Assembly (NCBI RefSeq): GCF_049670895.1
Contig: NZ_CP187170.1
From: Pasteurella sp049670895
Lineage (GTDB): Bacteria; Pseudomonadota; Gammaproteobacteria; Enterobacterales; Pasteurellaceae
Length of the DNA stretch: 64,000 bases
Reading direction: 5' to 3' (one strand)
A program made the position numbers and the translations under genes. Below the pieces are notes generated by a model. That model did no database searches. It was not told the origin of the DNA and worked only from the letters and a program-made list of their open reading frames with translations. Below, in pieces: positions 18,531 through 25,616 of this stretch; the first letter of the stretch is position 1, and every line of letters starts with the position of its first letter.

Positions 18531-19340
18531 TTAAAGTGCGGTCGCTTTTTTCATTTTTTTCACAAAGTCTGCTAAATGCACAAGGCATTGTGCGTGATTA
18601 TCGAGATGTTGCTCAATGATTTTAACGGTAGCCGAGCCTGAAATTGCACCATGAATCCCAAATTGTAAACAATCTGAAACCTGTTGCGGCGTTGCAATAC
18701 CAAAGCCCTGTAAAATCGGCGGGGCATTGTGCATATTGAGTTGCGAGATCAAGTCTGTCAAATTATTTGCCATGGCTTGATTCTCTGCACTGGTAACGCC
18801 CGCTCTTGAGACCAAATACGTATAGCCTTGGCTTTGTGTGGCAACCTGTTGGATCGTTTTTTCATCGGCATTAGGCGGACAAATAAAAACAGGTTGAATT
18901 GCATATTTTTCAGCAAACTGGGTAAATTCCTCACTTGCAAATAAAGGGACGTCCGCAATGAGTACAGCATCGACGCCCACTTCTGCACAACGTTGATAAA
19001 ATCGCTCAATGCCTTGGGCGTAAACTAAATTGGCACATAATAATAATCCAATTGGAATGCTGGGATATTTTTGGCGAATTTTGGCTAATAATTCAAAGCT
19101 CGCTTCAGAACTACAGCCTGCATGTAATGCCCGATTATTCGCAGCTTGAATCACAGGACCATCTAACAACGGATCAGAAAAAGGAAAGCCAAGCTCCAAT
19201 GCATCCGCACCATTTTCCACAAGGGTACAAATAATCTCAAAAGAACGTGCTAAATCAGGATCGCATAATGTCACGAAAGGCACAAACGCCCCTTCATTTT
19301 TGGCTTTTAATTGGCGAAATGTCATATCGAAACGGCTCAT
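18531..19340 (-). CDS. trpA: Tryptophan synthase alpha subunit
   Basis: Cleaves indole-3-glycerol phosphate to indole, which tunnels to TrpB. GAFVPFVTLCDPD, the catalytic Glu in ALELGFPFSDPLLDGPVIQ, and the phosphate-binding GSATVKIIEQ are present. I choose the ATG that overlaps the trpB stop (TAATG at 19340), giving 269 residues; an alternative ATG two codons upstream would also overlap trpB. The overlap implies translational coupling, as usual for this heterotetramer. Confidence 0.96.
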   Translation of the reverse strand: MSRFDMTFRQLKAKNEGAFVPFVTLCDPDLARSFEIICTLVENGADALELGFPFSDPLLDGPVIQAANNRALHAGCSSEASFELLAKIRQKYPSIPIGLLLCANLVYAQGIERFYQRCAEVGVDAVLIADVPLFASEEFTQFAEKYAIQPVFICPPNADEKTIQQVATQSQGYTYLVSRAGVTSAENQAMANNLTDLISQLNMHNAPPILQGFGIATPQQVSDCLQFGIHGAISGSATVKIIEQHLDNHAQCLVHLADFVKKMKKATAL

Positions 19341-20536
19341 TAGCATACCCCTTTTTCTGATAAAATTTTATCCACAGTAAAAATATCTTTATCGCCACGA
19401 CCGGATAAATTCACCACCAATAGCTGCTCTTTATTCGGATTTTGAGCAATTAACTTCAAGGCATAGGCTAGGGCGTGTGAACTTTCCAAGGCTGGAATAA
19501 TACCTTCATGGCGGGCTAATTGCTGGAAAGCCTCTAAGGCTTCATCATCTGTAATGGATTCATAATTGGCACGTCCCATGGCATATAAATGGGCATGTTG
19601 TGGCCCCACGGATGGAAAGTCTAAACCTGCTGAAATGGAATAAGATTCTTCAATCTGCCCATCTTGGGTTTGCATTAAAGGGGCTTTCATGCCGAAATAA
19701 ATGCCCGTTGTACCATGACGCAACGGTGCACCGTGTTGCCCTGTGTGAATGCCTTTGCCCGCAGGTTCAATCCCAATTAAATTCACCGTTTTTTCCTCGA
19801 TAAAGTCGGCGAACATCCCGATCGCATTTGAACCACCGCCAACTGCAGCAATCACCGCATCGGGTAAACGTCCCTCACGAGCTAAAATTTGCTGTTTGGT
19901 TTCTTCCCCAATGATTTTCTGAAACTCTCTCACGATGGTCGGAAAAGGGTGGGGGCCTGCTGCTGTCCCCAATAAATAATGGGTATTAGTATAATTTTCA
20001 GCCCAATCTCGCATGGCTTCACAACAGGCATCTTTTAAGGAAGAAGACCCCTTGTTGACTGGCGTTACTGTTGCACCCATCAAACGCATACGAAAGACAT
20101 TGGGAGATTGACGCTCGACATCTTTTGCTCCCATGTAAATTTGGCAAGGCATGCCAAGCATGGCACAAGCCAAGGCGGTTGCGACACCATGTTGCCCCGC
20201 ACCTGTTTCCGCAATAATCCGACTTTTCCCCATACGTTTTGCTAATAAAATCTGCCCTAAAACTTGGTTCGTTTTATGTGCACCGCCATGTAACAAATCT
20301 TCACGTTTTAAATAAAGCTTGGTTTTTGTTCCTTTTGTTAAATTGCGACATAGGGTAAGTGCGGTAGGGCGTCCCGCATAATTTTTTAATAAATCTTGAA
20401 ATTCTTGTTGAAATTTAGGGTCTTGCTGCGCCTCGACAAAGGCTTTTTCTAATTCTTTTAACACTGGAACTAAAATTTCGGGCACATACATCCCACCAAA
20501 TTCACCAAAATAAGGATTAAGTAAGGTTTCAGACAT
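19340..20536 (-). CDS. trpB: Tryptophan synthase beta subunit
   Basis: PLP enzyme that joins indole to serine to make tryptophan. LKREDLLHGGAHKTNQVLGQ carries the PLP lysine, and GGGSNAIGMFADF binds the cofactor phosphate. Length 398 equals the family norm. It is the first gene of a trpBA pair; no other trp genes are in the window. A TrpR-like palindrome lies about 80 bp upstream, so tryptophan repression is likely. Confidence 0.97.
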   Translation of the reverse strand: MSETLLNPYFGEFGGMYVPEILVPVLKELEKAFVEAQQDPKFQQEFQDLLKNYAGRPTALTLCRNLTKGTKTKLYLKREDLLHGGAHKTNQVLGQILLAKRMGKSRIIAETGAGQHGVATALACAMLGMPCQIYMGAKDVERQSPNVFRMRLMGATVTPVNKGSSSLKDACCEAMRDWAENYTNTHYLLGTAAGPHPFPTIVREFQKIIGEETKQQILAREGRLPDAVIAAVGGGSNAIGMFADFIEEKTVNLIGIEPAGKGIHTGQHGAPLRHGTTGIYFGMKAPLMQTQDGQIEESYSISAGLDFPSVGPQHAHLYAMGRANYESITDDEALEAFQQLARHEGIIPALESSHALAYALKLIAQNPNKEQLLVVNLSGRGDKDIFTVDKILSEKGVC

Positions 20537-20615
20537 TATTGTTATTCCTTTAAATACAAAATGATTGTGATTGGAAGGTATAAGAGGTGAGAAATAACTT
20601 CTTAAACTTCATTTT

Positions 20616-20633
20616 GCACTATTAAACTAGTAT
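20616..20633 (-). promoter_or_regulatory. Candidate TrpR operator and -10 box of trpBA
   Basis: On the minus strand ATACTAGTTTAATAGTGC resembles the enterobacterial trp operator (ACTAGT half sites around TTAA) and overlaps a TATACT -10 box. No good -35 box is visible. It lies about 80 bp upstream of the trpB start. Confidence 0.5.
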
Positions 20634-20716
20634 AAAAGAAAAAAAGCAAGCGTTTTTTATCGCATAAGGTGATTCATCAACACCATTAAATCGAAAAGAG
20701 ATAGAAAATCCGAAAG

Positions 20717-20745
20717 CAAAGGGGGCTAGATAGCCCCTTTTCTTG
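20717..20745. terminator. Hairpin terminator between trpB and the integrase relic
   Basis: AAAGGGGGCTA and TAGCCCCTTTT form a strong stem followed by T-rich sequence on the plus strand. The 20537-20879 gap otherwise holds only the trp control region and an inverted repeat at 20764-20788. Confidence 0.65.
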
Positions 20746-20763
20746 TTTATGTGAACACTTGTT

Positions 20764-20788
20764 GTGAAGACTTAAAATAAGTCTTCAC
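20764..20788. repeat. Perfect 11-bp inverted repeat, GTGAAGACTTA
   Basis: GTGAAGACTTA (20764-20774) and TAAGTCTTCAC (20778-20788) are separated by 3 bases. A third copy of GTGAAGACT is at 20834-20842. It lies just beyond the end of the integrase relic, where the outer boundary of the older element would be expected. Confidence 0.7.
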
Positions 20789-20879
20789 ACTATAAGATAT
20801 TGATTTATAAATAAAAATGATGACTGTGAAGAGGTGAAGACTATTTTTATAAATTTTTACGCACAGCACACTTTATTTG

Positions 20880-22090
20880 TTATTTAGGAGAGCATTTTTC
20901 TACATAGTCGCCCCAAAGTTGCATTACTGGTCGTCTTAATTCTATATACTTAGCCCTGTTATATGCTCGACTCGTTTTGTCTCCTACTCGATGTGCTAAA
21001 CAAGTTTCAGCCAATCTAAAATCCACGTTCTGATCTTTTAAATAGGTTCTACCGATAGAACGCAAGCCATGTGAATCTTGTTTACCTTGATAACCAATAT
21101 CACGCAGTGCTTTAGTAATAGTTTCTTTACTCATAGAGCGATTAGGCAAACTATAATGAGGGAAAACATATTTACAGACACCAGTAATAGGTTTTAATTC
21201 TTGGAGAATTGATATCATTTGGCTAGAGAGTGGTACAGTGTGGTCAAATTGTCCTTGTCTAGTTTTCTTCATTTTTATAGCTGGAATAACCCATAACTTT
21301 TTATCAAAATCAATTTCAGACCATTCTACACTTACTGCTTCCGCTGGTCTTACCATAGATAATAATTGCCAGCGGAATAATACTTTTGTTAAGTAATCCC
21401 TATTTGATTCCTGAAAATCTTTTAGTAGCGTTGCTAACTCTTTGTATGAGATAGCTGGATGGTTTGTTTGTTCTTCTTTGTGATAAGCATCAGAGGCTTT
21501 TATACAGCTATTAAAGGGCAAAATCCCAATAGTGACAGCGTAATTTAAAATTTGATTGGTAAGGTTGATTATTCTATGAAGTGTATCGTTGAACCTTGTT
21601 CATTAAGTGGTTTTACTGCATCAATTAAAATAGGTGAGGTAATTTGATCAATAGGATAATGTCCTAGAATTGGGAATAAATGGTTTTCTAGTCGTTTCCA
21701 ATTTTTCTCCATTGTTAAAGGTTCAACCTCTTTAGCACGTTTTTCTTTCCAGCGTTCAGCAATACTTAAAAGGGTATTAGTATTTTCTGCTTGGAGTTTT
21801 AATTCTTGTTCTTGCTTGTGAACCTGTGGATCAATGCCTTATGCGAGTAATGCGCTATATTCTTCTCGTTTAGCACGAGCTTGGGCTAAAGATACTACTG
21901 GATAAATTCCTAAAGAAATTTTAGTGCGTTTTTGAGTGATAGGGCGAGTATAATTAAAACGCCATGATTTAATACCACTAGGTAGAATAAGTAAAAACAA
22001 TCCATATCCATCTGTAAGTGTGTATTCTTTGGCTTGTGGTTTAGCTTTTTCTACTTCTGTATTTGTTAAAGGTCTAGTGATTTTAGACAT
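20880..22090 (-). pseudogene. Decayed tyrosine integrase of an older element
   Basis: The reading frame starts MSKITRPLTNTEVEKAKP and matches the same family as the intact integrase at 60851-62098, but it is broken. There is an in-frame TAA after YSALLA (21838-21840) and a frameshift near 21575, within the stretch corresponding to LHRIINLTNQILNYAV. The catalytic parts remain readable: LLSMVRPAEAVSVEWSEIDF with the first Arg, HGLRSIGRTY, and LAHRVGDKTSRAYNRAKY with the nucleophile Tyr. Its start lies about 190 bp inside a copy of the tRNA-Val 3' end, the same geometry as the intact integrase, so it probably belonged to an earlier insertion at the same tRNA. Confidence 0.85.
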
Positions 22091-22278
22091 ATTTAGCAAC
22101 CATCCATATCATTTTATGTAACCATGAAAATTAGATATTATCACGTGGTTACTATAATGGTTACAAAAAAATTAGTTTAACGGTGTGAGGTTACGTTGAG
22201 TTACGAATACTAAAAATGCTTTGTTTTATTGGCTTTGTGAGGTGTTTTTCTTGAGTTATGTTGGGGTATGAAAGGGGA

Positions 22279-22297
22279 GAATGGTGCGACTAGCTGG
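22279..22297. other. Prophage attachment site, left copy (tRNA-Val 3' end)
   Basis: GAATGGTGCGACTAGCTGG is identical over 19 bp to 62337-62355, where it forms the 3' end of tRNA-Val. The sequences diverge on both sides. It marks the left prophage boundary and is also the site next to which the older integrase relic sits. Confidence 0.85.
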
Positions 22298-22358
22298 CAG
22301 GGAAAAGTTGTTTTAGTAATTTGATTTTATTGGTATTACACTTGGATTACTTTTAGAA

Positions 22359-22382
22359 GTAATACCAAATATAATACCAAAA
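22359..22382. promoter_or_regulatory. Likely integrase arm-type binding repeats, left side
   Basis: Two TAATACCAAA motifs in tandem; the 24-bp block is identical to 62197-62220 near the intact integrase. An inverted TTGGTATTAC copy is at 22330-22339. Such repeats either side of a phage attachment core are typical integrase or excisionase sites; binding is inferred. Confidence 0.55.
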
Positions 22383-22389
22383 ACTTTGA

Positions 22390-22587
22390 CTAGATAATGT
22401 TAGACACGACTTTTTCAGCATAATTTTGTGTCTGAGTGTAAGAGAAAAGTAATTTTCCTTTTCTATGGATGGGTTGGGGGAACTCAGGATCAAAATATTT
22501 ACTATTCGGGTCCCAGCGATTATACGCTGTTGATTTTTTAACACCAGTTATTTCTAAAAACTCTTTTAATGGTATTAATCTTTCCAT
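22390..22587 (-). CDS. AlpA-family excisionase/regulator, copy A
   Basis: A 65-residue protein with an AlpA/MerR-like winged helix: MERLIPLKEFLEITGVKKST, then AYNRW and FPQPI, the usual AlpA pattern of helix-turn-helix followed by a proline-rich wing. AlpA-type proteins act as excisionases or activate integrase genes. The protein is identical to copy B at 23679-23876. It lies 93 bp inside the left attachment core, a normal place for an excisionase. The start is set by GGAGGATAA. Confidence 0.75.
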   Translation of the reverse strand: MERLIPLKEFLEITGVKKSTAYNRWDPNSKYFDPEFPQPIHRKGKLLFSYTQTQNYAEKVVSNII

Positions 22588-22601
22588 TTATCCTCCTTAA
22601 A

Positions 22602-22636
22602 TAAAAAAAACCGCACGATAAAGTGCGGTCGGTTTT
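22602..22636 (-). terminator. Uptake-signal terminator after the antirepressor gene
   Basis: ACCGCAC and GTGCGGT form a stem followed on the minus strand by a run of eight T. It ends transcripts of the antirepressor gene before alpA copy A. Confidence 0.75.
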
Positions 22637-22645
22637 CAGTGAGTT

Positions 22646-23308
22646 TTAATTGAGTAGGTTGTTTACGGCTTTAACGAGTGCTAAGCGTTCGGTGTTAGCG
22701 TGAACGTATTTCTTCGCTTTCGCCATAACCTGTTCTAAAGGATGTTTGAAGTTGTAGAGATATTGTCCGCCAATTTGGTTTTCCATTAATTTGGCAATAC
22801 TTGTATTCTGTAATTTCTCTTGCATTTCGTGTGCTTGGAAACAGTAGCTATACAACTGGATAATTAAAGCGAGCGTTTCTTCGCTGTTTTGAATGGCTGT
22901 GAGGTTTAAATCAGGTTCAGGTAAAGCAAGTTGTTGGGGGTGAACTTCATATTTACCTGTTTTTCTGATTTGGGGTAGGACTTCGGAAGTCACCCATTTT
23001 CTGAAACGGTGTGGAACCGATCCTTTTTTCACTGCATCACGGCAGCGTAAAATTAAAGTGTACATTCCGCTTTCGGAAACTAAATTTACTTCTTGAACCT
23101 GTCTTGCGATACTCTCGGTTAAACCGAGGGTATTATCTAAAATCATTTTTTCATCGCCATCTAGCTTTAAAAGTGCATCGCTGACATTGGCAATATTAAG
23201 TGATTTGCAAATATCTTTGGCAATAAACCAAGGCTCATTGTTAATAGATAAAGTGCGGATGATATGAGTTTCAAAAAGGAATGTTGAGAGTTGAGTTTTT
23301 GTAGTCAT
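22646..23308 (-). CDS. BRO-N domain phage antirepressor
   Basis: A 220-residue protein with an N-terminal BRO-N domain: FETHIIRTLSINNEPWFIAK, DICKSLNIANVSDALLKLD, and VSESGMYTLILRCRDAVKKG are the family's regular blocks (about residues 12-115). The C-terminal half is helical and unrecognised. Phage proteins of this type are antirepressors that inactivate repressors. Its ribosome site AGGAGC overlaps CTAACAGG, which is perfectly complementary to a structured RNA encoded just upstream on the same strand. The gene and its leader sit between two copies of alpA. Confidence 0.75.
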   Translation of the reverse strand: MTTKTQLSTFLFETHIIRTLSINNEPWFIAKDICKSLNIANVSDALLKLDGDEKMILDNTLGLTESIARQVQEVNLVSESGMYTLILRCRDAVKKGSVPHRFRKWVTSEVLPQIRKTGKYEVHPQQLALPEPDLNLTAIQNSEETLALIIQLYSYCFQAHEMQEKLQNTSIAKLMENQIGGQYLYNFKHPLEQVMAKAKKYVHANTERLALVKAVNNLLN

Positions 23309-23340
23309 TTTGACTGCTCCTGTTAGATTTTCTGAAAGTT

Positions 23341-23437
23341 ACCATTTTCTGACAAATGGTGCCGAGAGGTTCAGAACCCTCCTAACAGGTAAGGGTGGAC
23401 GTATTCCCCGAAGGTATTGTATTAGTCGCCCTCTCGA
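23341..23437 (-). ncRNA. C4/CI-type antisense RNA with 3' hairpin (locus 1)
   Basis: On the minus strand a CGAGAGG/CCTCTCGG closing stem encloses a small CCTTCGGGG-type hairpin and an unpaired strand containing CCTGTTAG (plus 23382-23389) and TTCTGAA (plus 23371-23377). A hairpin ACCATT...AATGGT follows (23341-23360). The two segments are complementary to CTAACAGG and TTCAGAA in the antirepressor leader, directly over and beside its ribosome site. A further pair of matches lies upstream (23493-23513), beyond a terminator. This is the plan of phage P1 C4 and P4 CI RNAs. The ends of the RNA are not defined by sequence. Confidence 0.65.
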
Positions 23438-23456
23438 CGTTGCGAGATATCGGCAT

Positions 23457-23481
23457 AAAAAAAGATCGCTTTTGGCGATCT
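23457..23481 (-). terminator. Terminator between the upstream target and antisense RNA 1
   Basis: On the minus strand AGATCGC-CAAAA-GCGATCT is followed by TTTTTTT. It lies between the upstream complementary site (23493-23513) and the antisense RNA, as in the P4 immunity leader. Confidence 0.75.
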
Positions 23482-23585
23482 GCTTACTACCGCCTGTTAG
23501 AAAAAGGTTCTGACACCTTGAGGCAGATAGTAGTTTAAAAATTTGGGGTTGTCAATTTAGATTTTGTTTTATTCTTCCGTTACAG

Positions 23586-23880
23586 GCAAGGGAAAGTTGT
23601 TTTAGTAATTTGATTTTATTGGTATTACACTTGGATTATTTATAAAAATAATACCAAACATAATACCAAAAACTTTGACTAGATAATGTTAGACACGACT
23701 TTTTCAGCATAATTTTGTGTCTGAGTGTAAGAGAAAAGTAATTTTCCTTTTCTATGGATGGGTTGGGGGAACTCAGGATCAAAATATTTACTATTCGGGT
23801 CCCAGCGATTATACGCTGTTGATTTTTTAACACCAGTTATTTCTAAAAACTCTTTTAATGGTATTAATCTTTCCATTTTT
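23586..23880. repeat. Direct repeat copy B carrying alpA
   Basis: Second copy of the 22298-22590 block, including TAATACCAAA-type motifs at 23647-23672 and the whole alpA gene. No attachment core is present beside this copy. Confidence 0.85.
23679..23876 (-). CDS. AlpA-family excisionase/regulator, copy B
   Basis: A 65-residue protein identical to copy A. I choose the ATG at 23876 (GGAGGTAAAA upstream) over an in-frame ATG eight codons further out. It follows the rest of the leftward operon, so this is more likely the copy expressed with early genes. Copy A lies beyond the antirepressor cassette and next to the attachment site. Confidence 0.75.
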   Translation of the reverse strand: MERLIPLKEFLEITGVKKSTAYNRWDPNSKYFDPEFPQPIHRKGKLLFSYTQTQNYAEKVVSNII

Positions 23881-23899
23881 ACCTCCATAAAAGCCCACA

Positions 23900-23986
23900 C
23901 TAGGCGGACTTTGTTTTTTCATACTGTGTAAATGCCACAATTGCAGCGATCTCAATAAGTGCGATCGTGGATAAAATAAAAACCAT
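23900..23986 (-). CDS. 28-residue single-pass membrane peptide
   Basis: ATG at 23986 follows GGAGGAAAT and encodes MVFILSTIALIEIAAIVAFT followed by a short charged tail QYEKTKSA. It has one transmembrane helix with a cytoplasmic-type C-terminus. It lies between alpA copy B and the next operon gene. The function is unknown; the strong ribosome site is the main support. Confidence 0.55.
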   Translation of the reverse strand: MVFILSTIALIEIAAIVAFTQYEKTKSA

Positions 23987-24017
23987 ATTTCCTCCGTTAA
24001 ACTAGATTTTCCACAAG

Positions 24018-24461
24018 TTATCTCCGTGAATTTTTCATAGCATCAAGCCAAGCTTGGGCATCTTCTTCACTGTAAAATAATGAACCGCTTTCTAGCATTT
24101 TTCTGTGCTTATCTCTATTAGCATCAAAATAGAATCTAATAATCGTTGAGTTACCTCTTTTAAAGATCTCTTGATTGTGGTGTGCTGTTTTGATTGGACA
24201 TGGCAAAGTAAGCGTAACGGTTGGGCGTGGTTCTTTCCACATTCCGACAATATCGTAGATACTATTGACACTCGGTATGTGTACTCCATTCTTACACCAA
24301 CTAGTAACTTCTTCTTTGCCTTCTTTATCAATATGAAAACCAACAACTTGATCATCTTCCAAAAGCGGATTTTCTAATACAAATTTAACAAATGCTTTAT
24401 TACCATTTCTAAGCACCACTGGCTCACCAGCAAGTGCTTTTTCTAAATCAAATTCTTTCAT
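24018..24461 (-). CDS. Hypothetical phage protein with FDLEKAL N-terminus
   Basis: A 147-residue protein starting at the ATG preceded by GGAGAATAATTAT; an upstream in-frame extension has no support. The N-terminus MKEFDLEKALAGEPVVLRNG is closely similar to that of the adjacent gene (FDLEKALSGDPIKL). A region with many prolines and charged residues follows, ending in a YSEEDAQAWLDAMKNS segment. I recognise no catalytic motif. It is part of the leftward early operon. Confidence 0.6.
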   Translation of the reverse strand: MKEFDLEKALAGEPVVLRNGNKAFVKFVLENPLLEDDQVVGFHIDKEGKEEVTSWCKNGVHIPSVNSIYDIVGMWKEPRPTVTLTLPCPIKTAHHNQEIFKRGNSTIIRFYFDANRDKHRKMLESGSLFYSEEDAQAWLDAMKNSRR

Positions 24462-24465
24462 ATAA

Positions 24466-24675
24466 TTATTCTCCAAGTTGCGGAACTTCGTACATTTCAA
24501 ACCCTTCTTGTATATCGCTCAATGACAGTGTATAAGCTCCATGCTTGTCCTCAATAATATATCTGTCATTGTGATATGCTGACTTGGCAATTATTCGCTT
24601 TGGCAATAAATCTGAATCACCGATTAATTTTATCGGATCACCAGATAATGCTTTTTCTAAGTCAAAAGGGATCAT
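24466..24675 (-). CDS. Small FDLEKAL-type phage protein
   Basis: A 69-residue protein, MIPFDLEKALSGDPIKLIGD at the start. It shares its first 20 residues in pattern with the following gene and looks like a short paralogue of that N-terminal module. It overlaps the upstream gene by four bases and is separated by 4 bp from the downstream one, so it is translationally linked. Function unknown. Confidence 0.6.
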   Translation of the reverse strand: MIPFDLEKALSGDPIKLIGDSDLLPKRIIAKSAYHNDRYIIEDKHGAYTLSLSDIQEGFEMYEVPQLGE

Positions 24676-24890
24676 TTTCTTAAGTCCTCAACTGTAATTT
24701 TAAAGTGTGGAGTACCGTCTTCTGCTGATAGAATCATTGGTTGCTTTGCTTTTAAACCGTGTTCAACAACTGCCGTCAGAACATCGACTGTCATTTCTTG
24801 TTTTTCTTTCCATATTTTCCCACTTTTATCAAGCGTTCCAACATAGATTTCATTAGTGAGTGGCGATACACCAATTGTTAGTTTTTTCAT
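24672..24890 (-). CDS. Small conserved phage protein (DUF7446-like)
   Basis: A 72-residue protein with the pattern MKKLTIGVSPLTNEIYVGTL, then KQEMTVDVLTAVVEH and FKITVEDL. I recall similar short proteins (VGVSPLTG-IYAGT) in many phage early regions; the DUF name is from memory. It overlaps the next gene by four bases. No catalytic residues are evident. Confidence 0.6.
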   Translation of the reverse strand: MKKLTIGVSPLTNEIYVGTLDKSGKIWKEKQEMTVDVLTAVVEHGLKAKQPMILSAEDGTPHFKITVEDLRK

Positions 24891-24950
24891 TTTTAACCCT
24901 TATTTTTCAATCTGTTAAATGATGTCAACGAAACTCATTTCGTCGAGATA

Positions 24951-24973
24951 ATAAAAAACCGCATTTCTGCGGT
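24951..24973 (-). terminator. Intrinsic terminator within the leftward operon
   Basis: AACCGCA and TGCGGTT form a stem followed on the minus strand by TTTTTTATTAT. It overlaps the end of the DUF551 gene. Confidence 0.7.
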
Positions 24974-25473
24974 TACTCTGTTTTCTGTTGTGGTGGAAGT
25001 GGTTGCCAATGCGTTACTTCGCAAGGATGCATCCCAATATCTGAAAACCATGAGTCGTTACAACGACGACAAATAAACAATGCGATGCGGTTGCAAGCAA
25101 GCACATTTTGATGATTGGGTGGAAGACTATTTTTGACGCTAATCCATCCGTTGCCTTGTGGAAATTCCACAATCTCTGGCTTTTCAATGATTGAATCGAC
25201 GTTATAATCACAGTTGAAATAATTAATCGAGCGTTTCTCATTTTCGCTCAATTCTCTAGTTTTAGATTCAACTTTACCGAGAACTACACCATAAACTGCG
25301 TTATTTAAACGCTTTTCATATAAAGAAAAGTTGTCATTTTCTGTTGCCAAGTCATATAGATTTTCCGCACATCTTAGGCATCTTTCTTTAGCTTCTTCTT
25401 CAGTTTTGTGGAAAGAAATGCTGTTTTTATCGTAGATATTTACTGAGAAAAATTTGTTTTCTGTTTCTGTCAT
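24973..25473 (-). CDS. DUF551 domain phage protein
   Basis: A 166-residue protein. The C-terminal part has the DUF551 pattern WISVKNSLP...VLAC...VTHWQPLP (about residues 110-160), with two Cys pairs (CNR, CRRCN). The N-terminal half is charged and includes a segment on cysteine and glutamate spacing that I do not recognise. DUF551 proteins are common in lambdoid early operons and have no assigned function. Confidence 0.7.
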   Translation of the reverse strand: MTETENKFFSVNIYDKNSISFHKTEEEAKERCLRCAENLYDLATENDNFSLYEKRLNNAVYGVVLGKVESKTRELSENEKRSINYFNCDYNVDSIIEKPEIVEFPQGNGWISVKNSLPPNHQNVLACNRIALFICRRCNDSWFSDIGMHPCEVTHWQPLPPQQKTE

Positions 25474-25484
25474 AGTTCCACCTA

Positions 25485-25574
25485 TTATCTATTGCAAATA
25501 GCGACTAAAAGGACTAAACCGATAATAGTCAGAAGAATACCATCCGCTATTATCTCCATTTCTATTGCACTCAT
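25485..25574 (-). CDS. 29-residue single-pass membrane peptide
   Basis: ATG at 25574 follows AAGGAGTTAAAA and encodes MSAIEMEIIADGILLTIIGL then VLLVAICNR. It has one transmembrane helix after a short acidic N-terminus. It lies in the leftward operon immediately after a terminator hairpin. No function can be assigned. Confidence 0.5.
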   Translation of the reverse strand: MSAIEMEIIADGILLTIIGLVLLVAICNR

Positions 25575-25590
25575 TTTTAACTCCTTAACC

Positions 25591-25616
25591 AAAAATAAAA
25601 GCCACAATTAAGTGGC
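25591..25616 (-). terminator. Intrinsic terminator within the leftward operon
   Basis: GCCAC and GTGGC stem with loop TTAATT, followed on the minus strand by TTTTATTTTT. It directly abuts the stop codon of the membrane protein gene. Confidence 0.7.

Larger units (their letters stand above)
22298..22590. repeat. Direct repeat copy A carrying alpA
   Basis: About 290 bp nearly identical to 23586-23880, offset 1289 bp. It includes arm-type TAATACCAAA motifs and the whole alpA gene. The copies differ slightly around the first arm motifs. Confidence 0.85.

Noticed and set aside
20717..20745. Outer attachment core of the older element (GGCTAGATAG)
   Set aside because: Only a short chance resemblance to GACTAGCTGG; the sequence is a normal terminator stem.
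22353..22544. Second reading frame inside alpA copy A (and the same at 23636-23833)
   Set aside because: Out of frame with the conserved AlpA protein; it appears twice only because the DNA is duplicated.
23310..23513. 67-codon plus-strand frame opposite antisense RNA locus 1
   Set aside because: It runs antisense to the structured RNA and both its targets, has no ribosome site, and its openness is explained by base pairing constraints.
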